From positions 1,922,001-1,986,000 of the forward strand of contig JAHCVI010000002.1 in assembly GCA_019096155.1 (NCBI GenBank): a DNA stretch of 64,000 nucleotides, read 5' to 3'. The stretch comes from Staphylotrichum longicolle (lineage: Eukaryota; Ascomycota; Sordariomycetes; Sordariales; Chaetomiaceae). The notes under the pieces are model-generated. The model saw only the letters and a program-made list of their open reading frames with translations, ran no database searches and was not told where the DNA came from. Numbering within the stretch: the first letter of the stretch is position 1; each line of letters starts with the position of its first letter. The translations under genes were made by a program, and so were the position numbers. Below, one piece after another: positions 12,625 to 24,276 of this stretch.

Positions 12625-14180
12625 TCACGCATCCTCCTCTGTGAACCTCGATCCAGACCCGTACGACCCGTTTCGCGACGCCAAGGGCCGGGATACTGGT
12701 ACTGGGAGGGTGGTAGGAAACGCTGAGCGACGCTGGTCCGAGGGTGAGGGGCCCTCCTCGTGCAAGGCCGTCCGCTGCGGGCCGTCTCGGAATATGGGCA
12801 CACCGCTGACCGGGCGCATCGGCGACCCGAGTTGCAGCGGCTGGAGATTTGAGCTGTCCAAAAACGCCTGCGAGTCTCGGTAGTACGACGAGCCGCTGCC
12901 GATGCTATCGTGCGGGTCGCTGTAGCCGTCTCCGCCGGATTCGAGAACCGAGATCAACTTTTTGCCTGACACCCTGTAGAATCCCTTCTCTTGCGAGGGC
13001 GGCTCAGCGGGCGGAGCTTCAATGGCTTGCCTGCCGCTCAGCTTGGCAAGAGCGGATGGTATCGCAAATGCGCCTGTCCTCTCCGTCATACCCCTTCCGC
13101 CGCCCGGACTGGCCGGTCCACCAGACGAGAGGCCCCTGCCTCGAGCGCTGCTGTCTCCGTCGCCGAGGAGCATGATGCCGCGGCCGCGCTGCCTCCTCCA
13201 CTTGAGCAAGTACAAGAAGACGAACGCAATAAGGGCAATGCCGGCAACACTGCCGACGACCCCTCCAACAACGGCGTTTCGGGTTTCGGGGGCGAGTCCA
13301 GAGGGGGGCTCGGGAGTTGGCTCCACAGGAACAGGAACAGGGGCTTGAGCCCCAGCTCCGCCACTTGCAGAGTCCCCAGCGCCGCCGGCTGCTATGGTCG
13401 GAGCATTGAAGAGGGTTGTGGACGTCAATAACGAGCTGCTGCTCTGGGTCGAAGTGGTAGTAGAAGCGAACGTGGAACGAGAAGAAGACGTGGTTCGTGT
13501 AGAATTCGAAAAGAGTGCTATCGTGTGGTTGTTAAAGAGGGACGGTGGGCGTACTATCAGCCTGTCAGCATACGGACAACCGACGATGGACAGGGGAGGC
13601 GGCGGGACACACTTGACGAAGAGTTGAAGACGCCAGAAAGTGTGGGAAAGGCAGACGAGCTGCTGAAAGGAGCGGACGTCAGCGTCTCGGTGGACGCAGA
13701 CGAGGAAGATGATGATGCAGTCTCCTCCGACTGGGCCGAAGCGGTCGTCGTCGATGGCGGGCCATCGCTGGGATCGGGAAGTAAGCCAGAGAGAGACACG
13801 CTGGGCAATGCGTCACCGAGCGCGGTCAGGCCGGCAGTTACAAGTGCCGGCAGATCGAGCGACGTCGGTGGGACGGGATCGGGGTTGGGATCGGAACGAA
13901 GGGTTTCGACGCTCGTCACAGAGCCGGTGGCATCGATGTAGTGGACGATGGACACGGTCTGGACGACGACGACTTCTTGGCGACCATGCAGCTTCTCGTT
14001 GGGAGGTGAACGAATGTGTGGCGGGGTGGTGTCGGCCCCTGAGGTGTGTTGCAAACGACGGTGTTGGTGAAGATGCAGGTGGTTGCGATTGTGGTTGTGG
14101 TTGTGGTTGTGGTCGGAATTGTGGCGAGTGCTGCGGGCCTGAAAGAGTGAAGGCCCGCTGGTCTCGCCTTGGTTAGTCAT
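12625..14180 (-). CDS. Single-pass Ser/Thr-rich membrane protein (Mid2/SKG6-like architecture)
   Basis: Exons 14180-13613 and 13553-12625 give 498 aa from the first ATG in frame. In order: a His/Asn-rich stretch with repeated His-Asn pairs (codons around 14060-14120), a region with the conserved-looking VVVVQTVSIVHYIDATG, a long Ser/Thr/Pro-rich ectodomain, one transmembrane helix (VVGGVVGSVAGIALIAFVFLYLL) followed by KWRRQRG, and a Ser/Gly-rich cytoplasmic tail. This layout resembles fungal cell-wall sensor-like proteins; the function is unknown. The start is uncertain: the frame stays open upstream to about 14303 and encodes a strongly hydrophobic signal-like segment with no ATG, and the same DNA is also a good polypyrimidine tract and acceptor (AG at 14226-14225). 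An upstream exon supplying the ATG is therefore likely. Confidence 0.75.
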
Positions 14181-15955
14181 GGCGCTTGCGTGGCCGTGGC
14201 TGTGGGAACGAATGTGGGCAAGTGCTGCCAAACAGGCAAGAACAAAAAATAAGAAGAATAATAAAACAAGGCAAATGAGCGGCGGTGGGCAAGAATAGCA
14301 GGCTCACAGCCCGGTTCCCGTATTCGATAGCGCCGTCAATGGACGGGGTCGACGGCCGTGGCCCGTAAAAGACGACGAGTTGGCTGTGCTGCGTGGCGGG
14401 CTCCGGAGCAGTCGGCTCTTCATGGTCGCAATCAACCCATCATCTCGTCCGTCTCGTCAAAAGAAAACCGGAATTTCGACTTTAACCGTGCCTTCTTGTC
14501 AGCCCAAAAACACCGTCCACTGAGGCAAGGCGCCGGATGTCATCGACCTACCCGCTCCACATGTCCACGGCGGAGGTCAAACTCGCAGCCGCTATTGACA
14601 AACTAGCAGGTGAAAGAAAGAGGAGGGAGCAACGCGCAAACGGGGCAACGCGGCGTGGATATCTATCAGAAGCTACACTAGCAGCAGCGCTGCCCCCCAG
14701 CAGCAAAAGGTCTATTTTAATTTAAATTGGCAGCCCAAGAGAGCCCAGACAAGGTGCTCCGCAGCACTCGCGGCCTTCAGGCCTGTCCCTTCGTGGGCAA
14801 TCTCGCTTCGTTGGGCAGGCCGGCTTTTCCTCCAGCAGCCAGGCCGCCATTGGCCAATCGTCTTTTCGGGGTCGATGCAGGAATGCGGATGGCCGGGGCC
14901 GCGATTGGTCGAGACCCCCAAATATGGATTGACGACAGGCCCCCACCCTGTGCGACCGATTGCCTGCTTTTCGAACGAAACCTGAGGGCAACCACACGAC
15001 TTGCAAGTTGACGACTGGCTCAATGAGAGAATCCCCCACTGCAGCACGTTGGCTTCCTTGTCGCACAACGCAAGGTAGACGAATGCCGGTTTCATGAATC
15101 AACATGGCTGTTCAAGACGAGCGAGTGCGTGAGAGATGGAAAATATAGAAGGCGCAACCACATTCTGGCAGCAGGCTGGTGATTGCACGGGATGTGGGTG
15201 GAGGCGCCTCTCTCTCATCGTTTCACCGCGCCCTGCTCCAGAACGCAATGTCCCTGGTTCCTTGGAAACAATGCATCGGCGGCCAACAGCCCCTGAGCGC
15301 TGAGGTGCGGTGTCCCCCCTTCGTATCCAACCTCACCTGCACCGCCGGATGGAGTTGTTGAGTGTTTCTCGTGGGTGATCGAGGCTATCCACCGGGATGG
15401 TGTGCCGAACCCGACCCTGAATCCTGGAGCATGCACTCTCTTGACCTCACTCAGCCACATGCTCTTGCTCCATCCCTCCGTCCTTGTCCACGGCATATTT
15501 TCCTCTTTTGATTGAAATTCCCCATACTTTCTTTCCAGATAGACCCGCGCTCTCTCCGTCTGGAACCCCTTCAAGTGAGGTTGGTTTTATCCCTGGCTGT
15601 CCACTGTGAGATGGTGGCGACTTCCGCCCGGAGGTCCTCGTAAAGGTAGCGTAAATACAGTACGGTCCCCGGGAGCGTTACAGTACCTGGCTGTGCCTGA
15701 GATCGGGTGCGGGAAGTGGGGTCAGGGTCCTCTTCAACCAAGCTTCACTCCGAGGACGCAGCCAGGGCATCTCGGCTTTGCGTGTGCATGGCCTTTACTT
15801 TCCTGAAAGGGCAACAGATCCCAATAACTCAACAAAGCAGCAACGGGGTTCATACTTTACCGCGCAATCGCTCTGGGGACATCATGGAATAACTAAGCCT
15901 CTGCCAAACGCTTCCAGCACCGCGCCATAGCACAGCACCGCCAACCGCTGACGTC
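14181..15955. other. Divergent intergenic region
   Basis: About 1.8 kb between two divergently transcribed genes. It probably contains the missing first exon of the membrane-protein gene (near 14230-14450) and the promoter of the DUF676 gene. No other gene could be supported. Confidence 0.65.
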
Positions 15956-18100
15956 ATGCAGTGGGCACCTCCGCCGACTTCCGAATCTTCAACCCTGGCG
16001 CTCCCCGGCGCCCACGGCGCTGCTGATGGCTCCCGCTGGTCGCCAGGCGCTCTCGAGCCACCCAGGGGCAGCCTAGGCGGTCCACCAAGTCCGCGGTGGG
16101 CCTCGCGCGATCCCCGGACATCGTCGACGCAGTCGTTGGCTTCGAGCAACCCCGGGCACGATGCCGCCGCCGGAGGGGACTCGAAACGCACCCTGCTCGT
16201 GGTCTACATCCACGGCTTTATGGGCAACAACGCATCCTTCCGCTCCTTTCCAGCACATGTCCACAGCTTCCTGAAGGCTCTACTCGCAGAAACACATACC
16301 GTCCACACCAAGATCTACCCCCGATACAAGACGTACAAGTCCATCGATGTCGCCTGTGACAACTTTAGCAAATGGCTGGCGCCCCACGAGTCCCCAGAGA
16401 CGGACGTGGTGCTGGTCGGGCACTCTATGGGCGGTCTGTTGGCTGCCGAAGTCGTTCTGCTGGTATGCCCTCAGAGAGAGACCCAGGGGCAGCGAAGAAG
16501 TGAGACAAGCTGACATGTGCCTCTACAGCCGAGCCATGGCCCCTACGATACATCATCTCCCTTCCGCCACCGCATCGTGGGGACCGTCTCTCTTGATGCC
16601 CCGCTTCTCGGTCTCCATCCGGGCATCGTGGTCTCGGGCATCGCCAGTCTCTTCAGGCCAGCCCCGAGCCCCGCGCTGACCAGCGAGGATGCGCGGGCTG
16701 ACTACACAAGTTCGTTGCAATCACAGCGACTTTCGCCGGACCCATCCGTCTACTCTGCAATCTCACCCCCAGCAGAGGCTCCTTCTCCTTCGCTCAGGCC
16801 ATATCCGTCGAGTTCCACGGTGGCGTCTGCGGCGCGTGACTCCCCTGACCCAAACTTCGATCCTCCCTTTGTCAACGACGTTGCCTTTATCGACCGCGGC
16901 TGGGTCAAGAACATTCTTCATTTTGCAAACAAACACAAGGAAGAGAATCTTGTGTCGGCGGCTGCGAATCACATCGTATCCCACCTCGAATTCGGTGCGT
17001 GTCTGGCCGACTATCCGGAATTGAGGTCCAGGTACAGCAGACTTAGGAGGCTGGAGGATGTTGATGACTGGCGCCAATCAGGGGCAGAGCGCGTCCGGTT
17101 CGTCAACTACTACACCGTCTCGACGGGCGTACTAAAATTGCCCAAGCCGACATCGCCAACCGGGCGGTCGAGGCACTCCGAGACGGAAGGGGGGTTTGAG
17201 AGACCATCACTTGAGACAGGCTCGCAGGTACCCACTTCGAGGGCATCCGCTGAGCACTCACGAGTGCCAACCCCCAGGATATCGATTGAGGAATACGGCG
17301 ATGAACCGCGTATAGAGACCCTGCAATTACTGGATCCTATTCCGGAGCCTGACCCCTCCGAACCACCTTCCGAACCGATTTCCGAGCCGCCCTTCCAACC
17401 CGAGACCAGCACCCCCCGAACGGAGCCCACGACTGTCAGTGACGAGCCCCTCCCGGACGGCATGGCAACCCAAGGCCTTGACCTTCCCACAATCCCAGAT
17501 GTCCCCCTTCCTCCTACACCGCCCGATCTCGACGCCTGCCCTGACAAAGAATCCCGCAAACAAGCCAAAGACACCTTCAAGCTGGCTCAAAAGGCCCACG
17601 CACAAGCCGTCAAGGCCCGTGACAAGGCCATCAAGGAACGCGACAAGGCCATCAAAGACCACCAAAAGGCCCTGGACAAGCAGCAGCGCAAGGCCGCCAA
17701 GCTCAAGGAAAAACACGACAAGCAGGCAAACAAACTCCACAAACCCGCGCCCTCTCCCCAGGACGACGACGACGACCACCAAGAAACGGAAAAGAAGGAC
17801 AAGAAGAAGCCGCCCCGCCGCCGCAAGTTCTGCATGACCCCTTCCAAGTCCGACTCGGGCGCCCGCGACCCGGCCTGGGTCGAGGTCTACATGGAGGGCG
17901 TCGACGAGGTGGGCGCCCACTGCGGCCTGTTCGTGCCGGGCCCGCACTACGAGCGCCTGGTCGGGGACGTCGGGGAGCGGATCGCCGCGTGGGTGTGGGA
18001 GGACGCGTCGAGGCGGGTCATCGCGATGGGGGGTGCGGACGGGCGAGGGCAGGGGCACGGGCATGAGCAGGGGCATGGGCATGAGGCTGGGGTTTATTAG
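15956..18100 (+). CDS. DUF676-type serine lipase/esterase with charged insert
   Basis: Predicted alpha/beta hydrolase acting on lipid or ester substrates. Exons 15956-16462 and 16529-18100 give 692 aa; the 66-nt intron has GTATGC and CTACAG borders. The oxyanion-loop segment YIHGFMGN lies at about 84-91, and the nucleophile elbow GHSMGG puts the catalytic Ser at 157. The conserved block after the junction (IVGTVSLDAPLLGLHPG) matches DUF676 proteins. After about residue 350 a long Pro/Glu-rich linker is followed by a highly charged Ala/Lys/Asp/Arg heptad-like stretch (coiled coil) and an Asp/Lys-rich segment. A C-terminal block (VEVYMEGVDEVGAHCGLF) may supply the catalytic His. The tail is Gly/His-rich. 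No signal peptide is evident. The substrate is unknown. Confidence 0.9.
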
Positions 18101-19431
18101 TGGGGAGGGGAGGTGAGGTGGGCGGCGGCGGTGGGAGTGGGTGTGTTGACGCAAAGGGGAGTTTGGGTGGTGATGAGATGGGAAACGTTGATTTCCAGAT
18201 GTTTTTCTCTTGCGATGATGTACGTAGCCATGTAATGTAATGTCTTGTGTGTTTCGCTTCATCTGAGACTGGCTACGTCAAACTGAGGAGGAGGGGGTTA
18301 GTAGGTAAAAAGATGCGGTCTTGGATGTGAGACGTAGTCATATAAAGTAGTGTCTGAGTTCACTGCACCCAGACTAGCTGCGTCAGATGGAGAAGGGGAG
18401 GGGAGATGAGAAGAGGCGTTGGGCCGCTCGAAGTGGTGGAGGTTGGCCACGCCGCAGTCATATGCCTTGCCATATGCATGGCGGATCATAGGACACCGGA
18501 CGCTTGTGGTTTGATTTCACTTGATTCTTCAATGGCCGAGTCGATTGGCGATACCCCGGGGCAACAACGAACAAGCAAGAATGAGAGGAGCATGGTCATG
18601 TCCTCCCAGCAGGAGGATGTCCATTCAATGGAGATAGAGAGGGGGCAAAGGGGCATCTCATGGGATATGAACAAGCCACTTCGCTGCATCATTATTGCTT
18701 GTATTTGCCGCCTATCTCAGCCCAGCGAGAGCACGCTGCAGGCATAAAACCATAGATAGACGTTCCAAACGTCCGCTGCCATCATATCATCCACAACCCA
18801 ACCTGTATCGTCGTCGCTTCCTGACCGCACGTAACAAAACCAACTTCGTCCGCCCGTCTCGTCGTCAAGCCAGAAATAACTGGGGACGAAAGTAGTACCA
18901 CCGGGTCCAAAAAGGCAAAGACCATCCAGCACTATAGCAAGGCCCTCCCGTCATTCTCGGGACCAGAGGGGGAAAAAAAAACCAAACCCCAGCGCCATGC
19001 TGTGTTTTCTCGAAATGCAAATAAAAGCTGCCTCAGCCGTTCACGGCTGGCTGTGTGGCAGCATGGGAACCATCCGCTCTGCGATGCGAAGAGGAGCCAA
19101 CCTCTCCGGCTGGCATCACCCGCTCGAGTCGTCGTCCCAACTTTTGATGTTCCCCATCTTCTTGCCAGCGCGTTCTGGAAGCACAAAACGCTGATCGTCT
19201 TTCTTTCGTCTCGGTTGCCGCCTTTCTCCGAATGCCCATCGTGCGTGGGACAAAGAAGCGAGGGGGTCGTTCTGCTTCGCTGCGAGAGAAAATGAACTTC
19301 GTCAACCGTGTCGCCAGGTATCACCCTGAAAACTGATCAGGCGGCTTCCTCTAAGTGCGCTGCAGACGAGGTCTGCCTCTTCCGCGGCGTGGCTCAACAG
19401 GCCGGCTGCATGGCTTAACACTGGAAGGCTC
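18101..19431. other. Convergent intergenic region
   Basis: About 1.3 kb between the 3' ends of the lipase and Med19 genes. Two imperfect copies of a GACTNGCTNCGTCA-containing segment occur near 18268 and 18370. Otherwise I see only short unconvincing ORFs. Confidence 0.65.
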
Positions 19432-20676
19432 CTACGTCCCAGTGATGCCAGCGCCGTAAGCCGGCTGCCGGGTCTGGTTGCCGTACGGTTGGTTGGCCAT
19501 ATGGGTCTGGTTCTGAGTCAGCAAAGGATTCTCATCAAACAGATTCATGGCTGCTGATGAGTACCTTTTTTCTCCGCTTCTGGCCAGAGACCATGTCGCC
19601 CTCTCCGGTTGAGTAGCCGGTATCGGCGCCGGTCTCGTCATCGGGAAAACCCTCGCCGTAGCCTTCGAAGCTGCTATCACCGTAGCTCCGTTTCTTGGTG
19701 TTCCGCTTGGACCTGTCCTGTGGAAGCGGCGTGCCCACCTTGGGCCGAGGCACACCTTGCAAGCCCGCAGAGGGAAGTGGAGTGTTTGGCGCGGTCGGTC
19801 TGGCCGACAGTGTCTGCTTCTCGCCCTTTCCGGGACCGAGGTCTCCCAGCACAGAGCTGTCCCAAAGATTCTTGGGCACGATGCCCTTTCCCATAGTCAT
19901 CGCCTTCGGCAACTTCTGCCTCGCCTCGTGACTGAAACCGTCGGAGACATGCTGGCCTCGGACGTAGTTAACGTCCCAGACATCTTGAGGCAGCTTCATG
20001 ATGAACAAGAGACCCTCGTGGCGATTGGGGTCTTGCTTGGTTTCATCAAAGTGGCCCTGTACGCCGAGCTTCTTGATGTGACCTTTATACGTTTTCCTAA
20101 GCGCATTCTTTTCGCCGTTGGGGAGCACACGGGCAACCTCGGTAGCGAGCCCTGTCAAGCCATACATCTCAAAAAGATCTTCCGACAATTGAGGCCGGGG
20201 CGGAGGGTGCGCTGCAGAGTCAAACACGTTAACCAAGTCTCTGTACAGTACCAAAGGTGCCAGCGCCTTTGGCTCCCCGATGTCACTATCAAACCAACAC
20301 AGCGGACCACACGCGCCATAACGGGAGCGGAGTGGAAACGCCTGCTAGAGATGCGGCACAGGCCGCTGCTTTCAACAGATTGAAGGGAGTCTTACGAGTT
20401 CTGCAAAGAAGGTATTTCTCGCCGACAGATTCTGCGCTCGACCTTTCTTCTGCGCTCTGTCGCCCGTGTCGCCGGCTGCTCGCTTGCGCTTGTGCGGGGA
20501 GTCCTCTCCCATGACGGTCGTTGGCCATTTCCGAGGGCGCTTCCGTTGACGCTGTGGGCAGGGGTTGGCAACGTGGTCGTGGTCGACGCTGCGGAGCCGG
20601 TCATGCTCGTCATCAGGTCGCTCGAGTTGGGAGAGAACTGGGAGGGGCTTTGCGGCGTCTGCGGATGGCAGGACAT
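19432..20676 (-). CDS. med19: Mediator subunit Med19/Rox3, N-terminal frame disrupted
   Basis: Head-module subunit of the Mediator complex that bridges activators and RNA polymerase II. The main exon (20211 to about 19564) encodes the Med19 core: PHPPPRPQLSEDLFEMYGLT, then NALRKTYKGHIKKLGVQGHF, AMTMGKGIVPKNLWDSSVLG and a basic end SGQKRRKK. A likely 52-nt intron leads to a last exon ending at 19432 (GAGITGT). Upstream of the 184-nt intron (20395-20212), pieces typical of the family N-terminus sit in three different frames: MSCHPQTPQSPSQFSP (start 20676), MGEDSPHKRKR, and VGEKYLLCRT next to the donor. No intron of workable size joins them, so small indels are inferred (extra bases near 20535 and 20516, missing bases near 20430-20445). 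Either the gene is decaying or this stretch is mis-sequenced. Confidence 0.85.
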
Positions 20677-22842
20677 GATGACTCGAGAAGCGCTGATGCG
20701 GTGATGTCGGAGGGGGCAGGTGTGGGAATCTTGGCGCGACGGTCGCTTGGCTCGTGGCGAACCCGGACAAAGAAAACTCGTGGCTGATGACCGATCGCTC
20801 AGGAAACAGGACCGCAAAGAAGAGCGCGGTCGGGCGCCAAAACCAAATCGCTTTGCGAAGCTCGTATGAGCGATGCGAGCGGTAGGAGGGGTGAGGAGGT
20901 GGTCGTGACGAGTCGCGCGAAAAACGCAGACAACGGCAATCACCGAACCTCCAATCCACCAACGCTCCTCCTGCAGTCGGCGGGCGACAGAAAAAATCGA
21001 GTCCAGCGGCTGTGGGAGATCGACAGAGCGGACTCGAAATGGCGGAATCAGTATCGGCGCTGATCGCGGGCCTTGTCGGGGCGCTGCGCGATTGAAATCG
21101 GGTTGGGCGGTAGGAGGTTTGGCGATGATGATGGGGTGAGATGTGGAATGGCTGAGAAGAGGAGGCGCCCTTCTTCCAAAAGCCGTGGGTCGTTGCTCGC
21201 CCTGCTCAGGTTCTTCCCCAGAACGGGCACAGTGCGAAACACCTCTTCGGATTGGACCCACATTTCTCGCAAAGCGGCCAATAGGGTTTATCGAACTGTG
21301 GCCGGCGACTTTCTCACCTCCGGCGACCGCTGGGACCTGAATGCATGGTCGTCCCAGCAAACAATAGGTAACATGGAAGAAACGAGTTACTTCATGTGTA
21401 GCTCTTCAATACAATGCCCAGAGTAACTGCATTTGAGGCATTCCTTAGGCTTTGAATGGCCCTCAAACAGCCCGCATGCAGAAAAACAACTCTTTTTAGG
21501 TACTCTAGCCACAATTTTTACCTTTTTCCTGGACTCGGGCAACACAGGCCCAAGTAAACATCCGTTGGACAATGGCTCCCTTCAAATACATGCCTCGGTG
21601 TCGAACTCTGGGCTGAACGGGTTGACCAAGGATGCCGGCCAAGAACCGGACACAGTCGGTCTGCGTTGCAGGGAAAATGATGCATTCTTGCATTCGGGTT
21701 GTTGCTTGATGTTGCCGCAGCGCAGAAGTTGCTTTCACTGGCCTCCGTAAAAAGACACAACGAACCCCAGAACAATGAAGAAAACCCAGGGTATTTTGTG
21801 GTGCGTGTTGCTGCATCGAAAAACCAGCGCCGTCACGGAATGCCGTCCTCAAACGGGCTGGGCGTTGTTTGGGTGATCAAGTGACCGCCTAGGTCCGCCT
21901 GACTCATCGGGCGACCTCGGTCGAATGGCCCAAGCCTGCAGCAACCTTCGCCCATGTCCGCACATGCTCGTCCAAAATCCATTGATTGGCGTTGTCTGTA
22001 GTTGTAGCTGTCGCTGTCGCTGGAAATCGTTATCGCTGCGAACCCAATGAAGTGCACCTCGGCCATCAAACCATCATCCAGTTCTCCGCCTCTTGTTCCC
22101 ACAGCCCATCCTTCCTTGCCACGCTCGGCAAGCGAGCGTTGGCAATGAAAGACAGAAGATTTTTCTCTTGGCGAGATAATTCCTTTTTTTCCAAAAATTC
22201 CCCAGCCAGCCTAGGCCAACTGGGAGCGGTCAGGTTGTAGTTTTCAACTAGCAAAAACGTGATCTCGGACGAATCCTCACTGATACACGTAAAACCCCTG
22301 CACTCGGATAGGAAAGGAAAGGAAAAGAAGAGAACGAAGATTGGGGGATTGTGGAGGTGTTTTTATAGGCAGAGTTGGTGGTCTGTGCACACCTGCAAAT
22401 CTGCAAGAGTGGAGCTCCAGCCTGGAAGGCAGCACACTCCAGACGCTGATCTCACACGGTGCAGCAATGCTGACTTGCTGCATGCTGAGCCATTTGGTCA
22501 TAGGACTAGCAACTTCGGACGAACCTGGGGGCTTGTGCCTGGAGTGCCGCGAATTCCATTTATGACAGCTTACCTGAAACACGCGGGCCATCAAGTCGGC
22601 CACCTTTTTGTAAGGCCGGGCAACGGTTTGGCCGGTTTTCTGACAAGCAGTGCACAACACAGAGCTTGGACCTGAAGGTAGAGCAGCCGGACCAACTGGG
22701 CACGAGGGTTGAAACATCAAAGGCCTCGAATAAGAGTGTTATGTTACAGCAGCTTGTACAAGGGCAGCAGTCCCTTCCAGGTCGCCAGTCGGCGCACAAT
22801 GGAGAAGGTATAGTACAGTCCAAATCCCAACTCTCTCGTTCC
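20677..22842. other. Intergenic: Med19 promoter side and uL4m 3' flank
   Basis: About 2.2 kb. No ORF here shows family resemblance or convincing splicing. It holds the upstream region of Med19 and the 3' flank of the uL4m gene. Confidence 0.65.
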
Positions 22843-23928
22843 TCACCGGACAAGAACCTGCCCCAACGTCGGCTTGTTGCTCAGCCCCTTGACCGCGACG
22901 CGCGAGATGAGATCGCTCGAGTGCTCCTTGATCATCTCGCGCAGCGCACTCCGCTCAATGACGATCCTGCCCGTCTCCAGCAAATCCTTGACATCGACAT
23001 CCTCCAGTTCCAGCGCCCGGCCGTTCTCCCCCGCGATATCCAGACCGGTGAACAGGTTGGGTCGCCTGTCGCCCGTGATGAAAGTAGTCCGGCCGTGGTT
23101 CTTGTCCCACTGCAGCGCCGTCATGAGCTCAGCCACGTACTTGCAAACAAAGCTGTCCTCAAGCTCGCGGCCGAGAACGCCAGCCTCGGCTAGCTGGAGG
23201 AAGTCATCCGGAAGCGGCAGCTCCATCCCGTCCTCGGTCACGATCAGCTCTCCGCGGCGGTAGCGGTACGAGAGAGCGGTACGCCAGGCCAAGTCATAGA
23301 CTTTGCGGTTGAGCTTGGTACTGAAATCGCGAGGCTTGGGACCGTGGGACTTGCCACCACCGCGGTAGAGGGGCGACTGTCTTGTGCCAGCGCGGGCGCG
23401 GCCGCTGCCTTTTTGTGGCCGAATCTTTCGGTGGGAGCCGTGGACTTCCCAGCGCGTCTTGGACGAGGCTGTGCCCTGCCGTGTCTTGTCGCCCTCGTAC
23501 ACCACGGCCAAATGGAGGATATCGCGGCGCAGGGGGAGGTGCAGATGCTTCGGCGACCAGGACTCGAGGGAGCGCGGTTCGAGCGAGGGGAAGGAGTAGA
23601 TCGTAAGAGGTACGCTGGTGACTGCAGAGGCCGTTAGCAAACGCCAAAAGCCAATTGGGCAGGGCGAGCGGCGGTGCACGTACTGGGATCCCATGGCTCG
23701 GTCACGGATCTTGTGATGTTCGCAGGCTTCGTGTCGATTGCCGTCGCCATTGCCCTCCTGCACACCACGGAAGCTTGCCGGGTCTGTCCCAAGCACCACA
23801 TCTGTCAGCTAGGTGGCCGGGAAAGCGCATCACAACGGGAAACACACCGGTAGTGTCCTGCTTGGCTGTGCGGCGAGGCTCAGGCCTCTCAAGGCCTCGC
23901 TGAGGCTCTTCATCCCCTTGCCGGCCAT
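22843..23928 (-). CDS. mrpl4: Mitochondrial large-subunit ribosomal protein uL4m (MRPL4/Yml6)
   Basis: Structural protein of the mitochondrial 54S subunit near the exit tunnel. Exons 23928-23848, 23783-23684 and 23621-22843 join in frame for 319 aa. The N-terminus (MAGKGMKSLSEALRGLSLAA, then a basic stretch with VVCRRAMATA) is a mitochondrial presequence. The uL4 core follows: VPLTIYSFPSLEPRSLESW, then the conserved KTRWEVHGSHRKIRPQKGSG RNA-binding loop. The C-terminal half has the mitochondrial-type ELEDSFVCKYVAELMTALQ region. Branch points CTGAC and CTAAC support both introns. It is divergent from mL38 over 348 bp, so the two mitoribosomal genes probably share a promoter. Confidence 0.95.
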
Positions 23929-24276
23929 GGCGCCGGTTCTCGTGCAGCAATTTCAATCGACCGTAATCTGCAGGCAGGTAACGTTCGAGCTTTCTCCGGA
24001 ATGATTTCCTCCTGTCGTCTGCTGTTTGTCGCAAAATCACCAATCCCGATCCACGGGGGAGTCCACTGCTGCCGCGGGTGTCTGAACAAAAAAAGATCTG
24101 GAGTCGCGACGCACAGACGGCGCTAGCAACGGAGCTTGCCGGCTCCTGCGTGCACGGGTCCACGAAATTTCATCGGCGCGCGTTTCTGGGCCGCAGCTCA
24201 CTCCGGATCGCAACTGAGAGGAGGAGCGAAGAAGCCGGCCAATTGCTGCCCCAGATCCCCGACGCAGACTCCCGCC
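23929..24276. promoter_or_regulatory. Divergent promoter shared by uL4m and mL38 genes
   Basis: Only 348 bp separate the two ATGs, and both genes encode mitochondrial ribosome proteins. The segment must contain both 5' UTRs and core promoters. No element was mapped beyond this geometry. Confidence 0.7.

Noticed and set aside
17327..18262. 311-aa minus-strand ORF opposite the lipase gene
   Set aside because: It is Val/Leu/Arg-rich shadow translation of the Pro/Lys-rich and charged segments; no domain and no independent promoter context.
20392..21360. 322-aa minus-strand ORF as a separate gene
   Set aside because: Its useful part is the Med19 N-terminus from 20676; the upstream portion is low-complexity promoter DNA.
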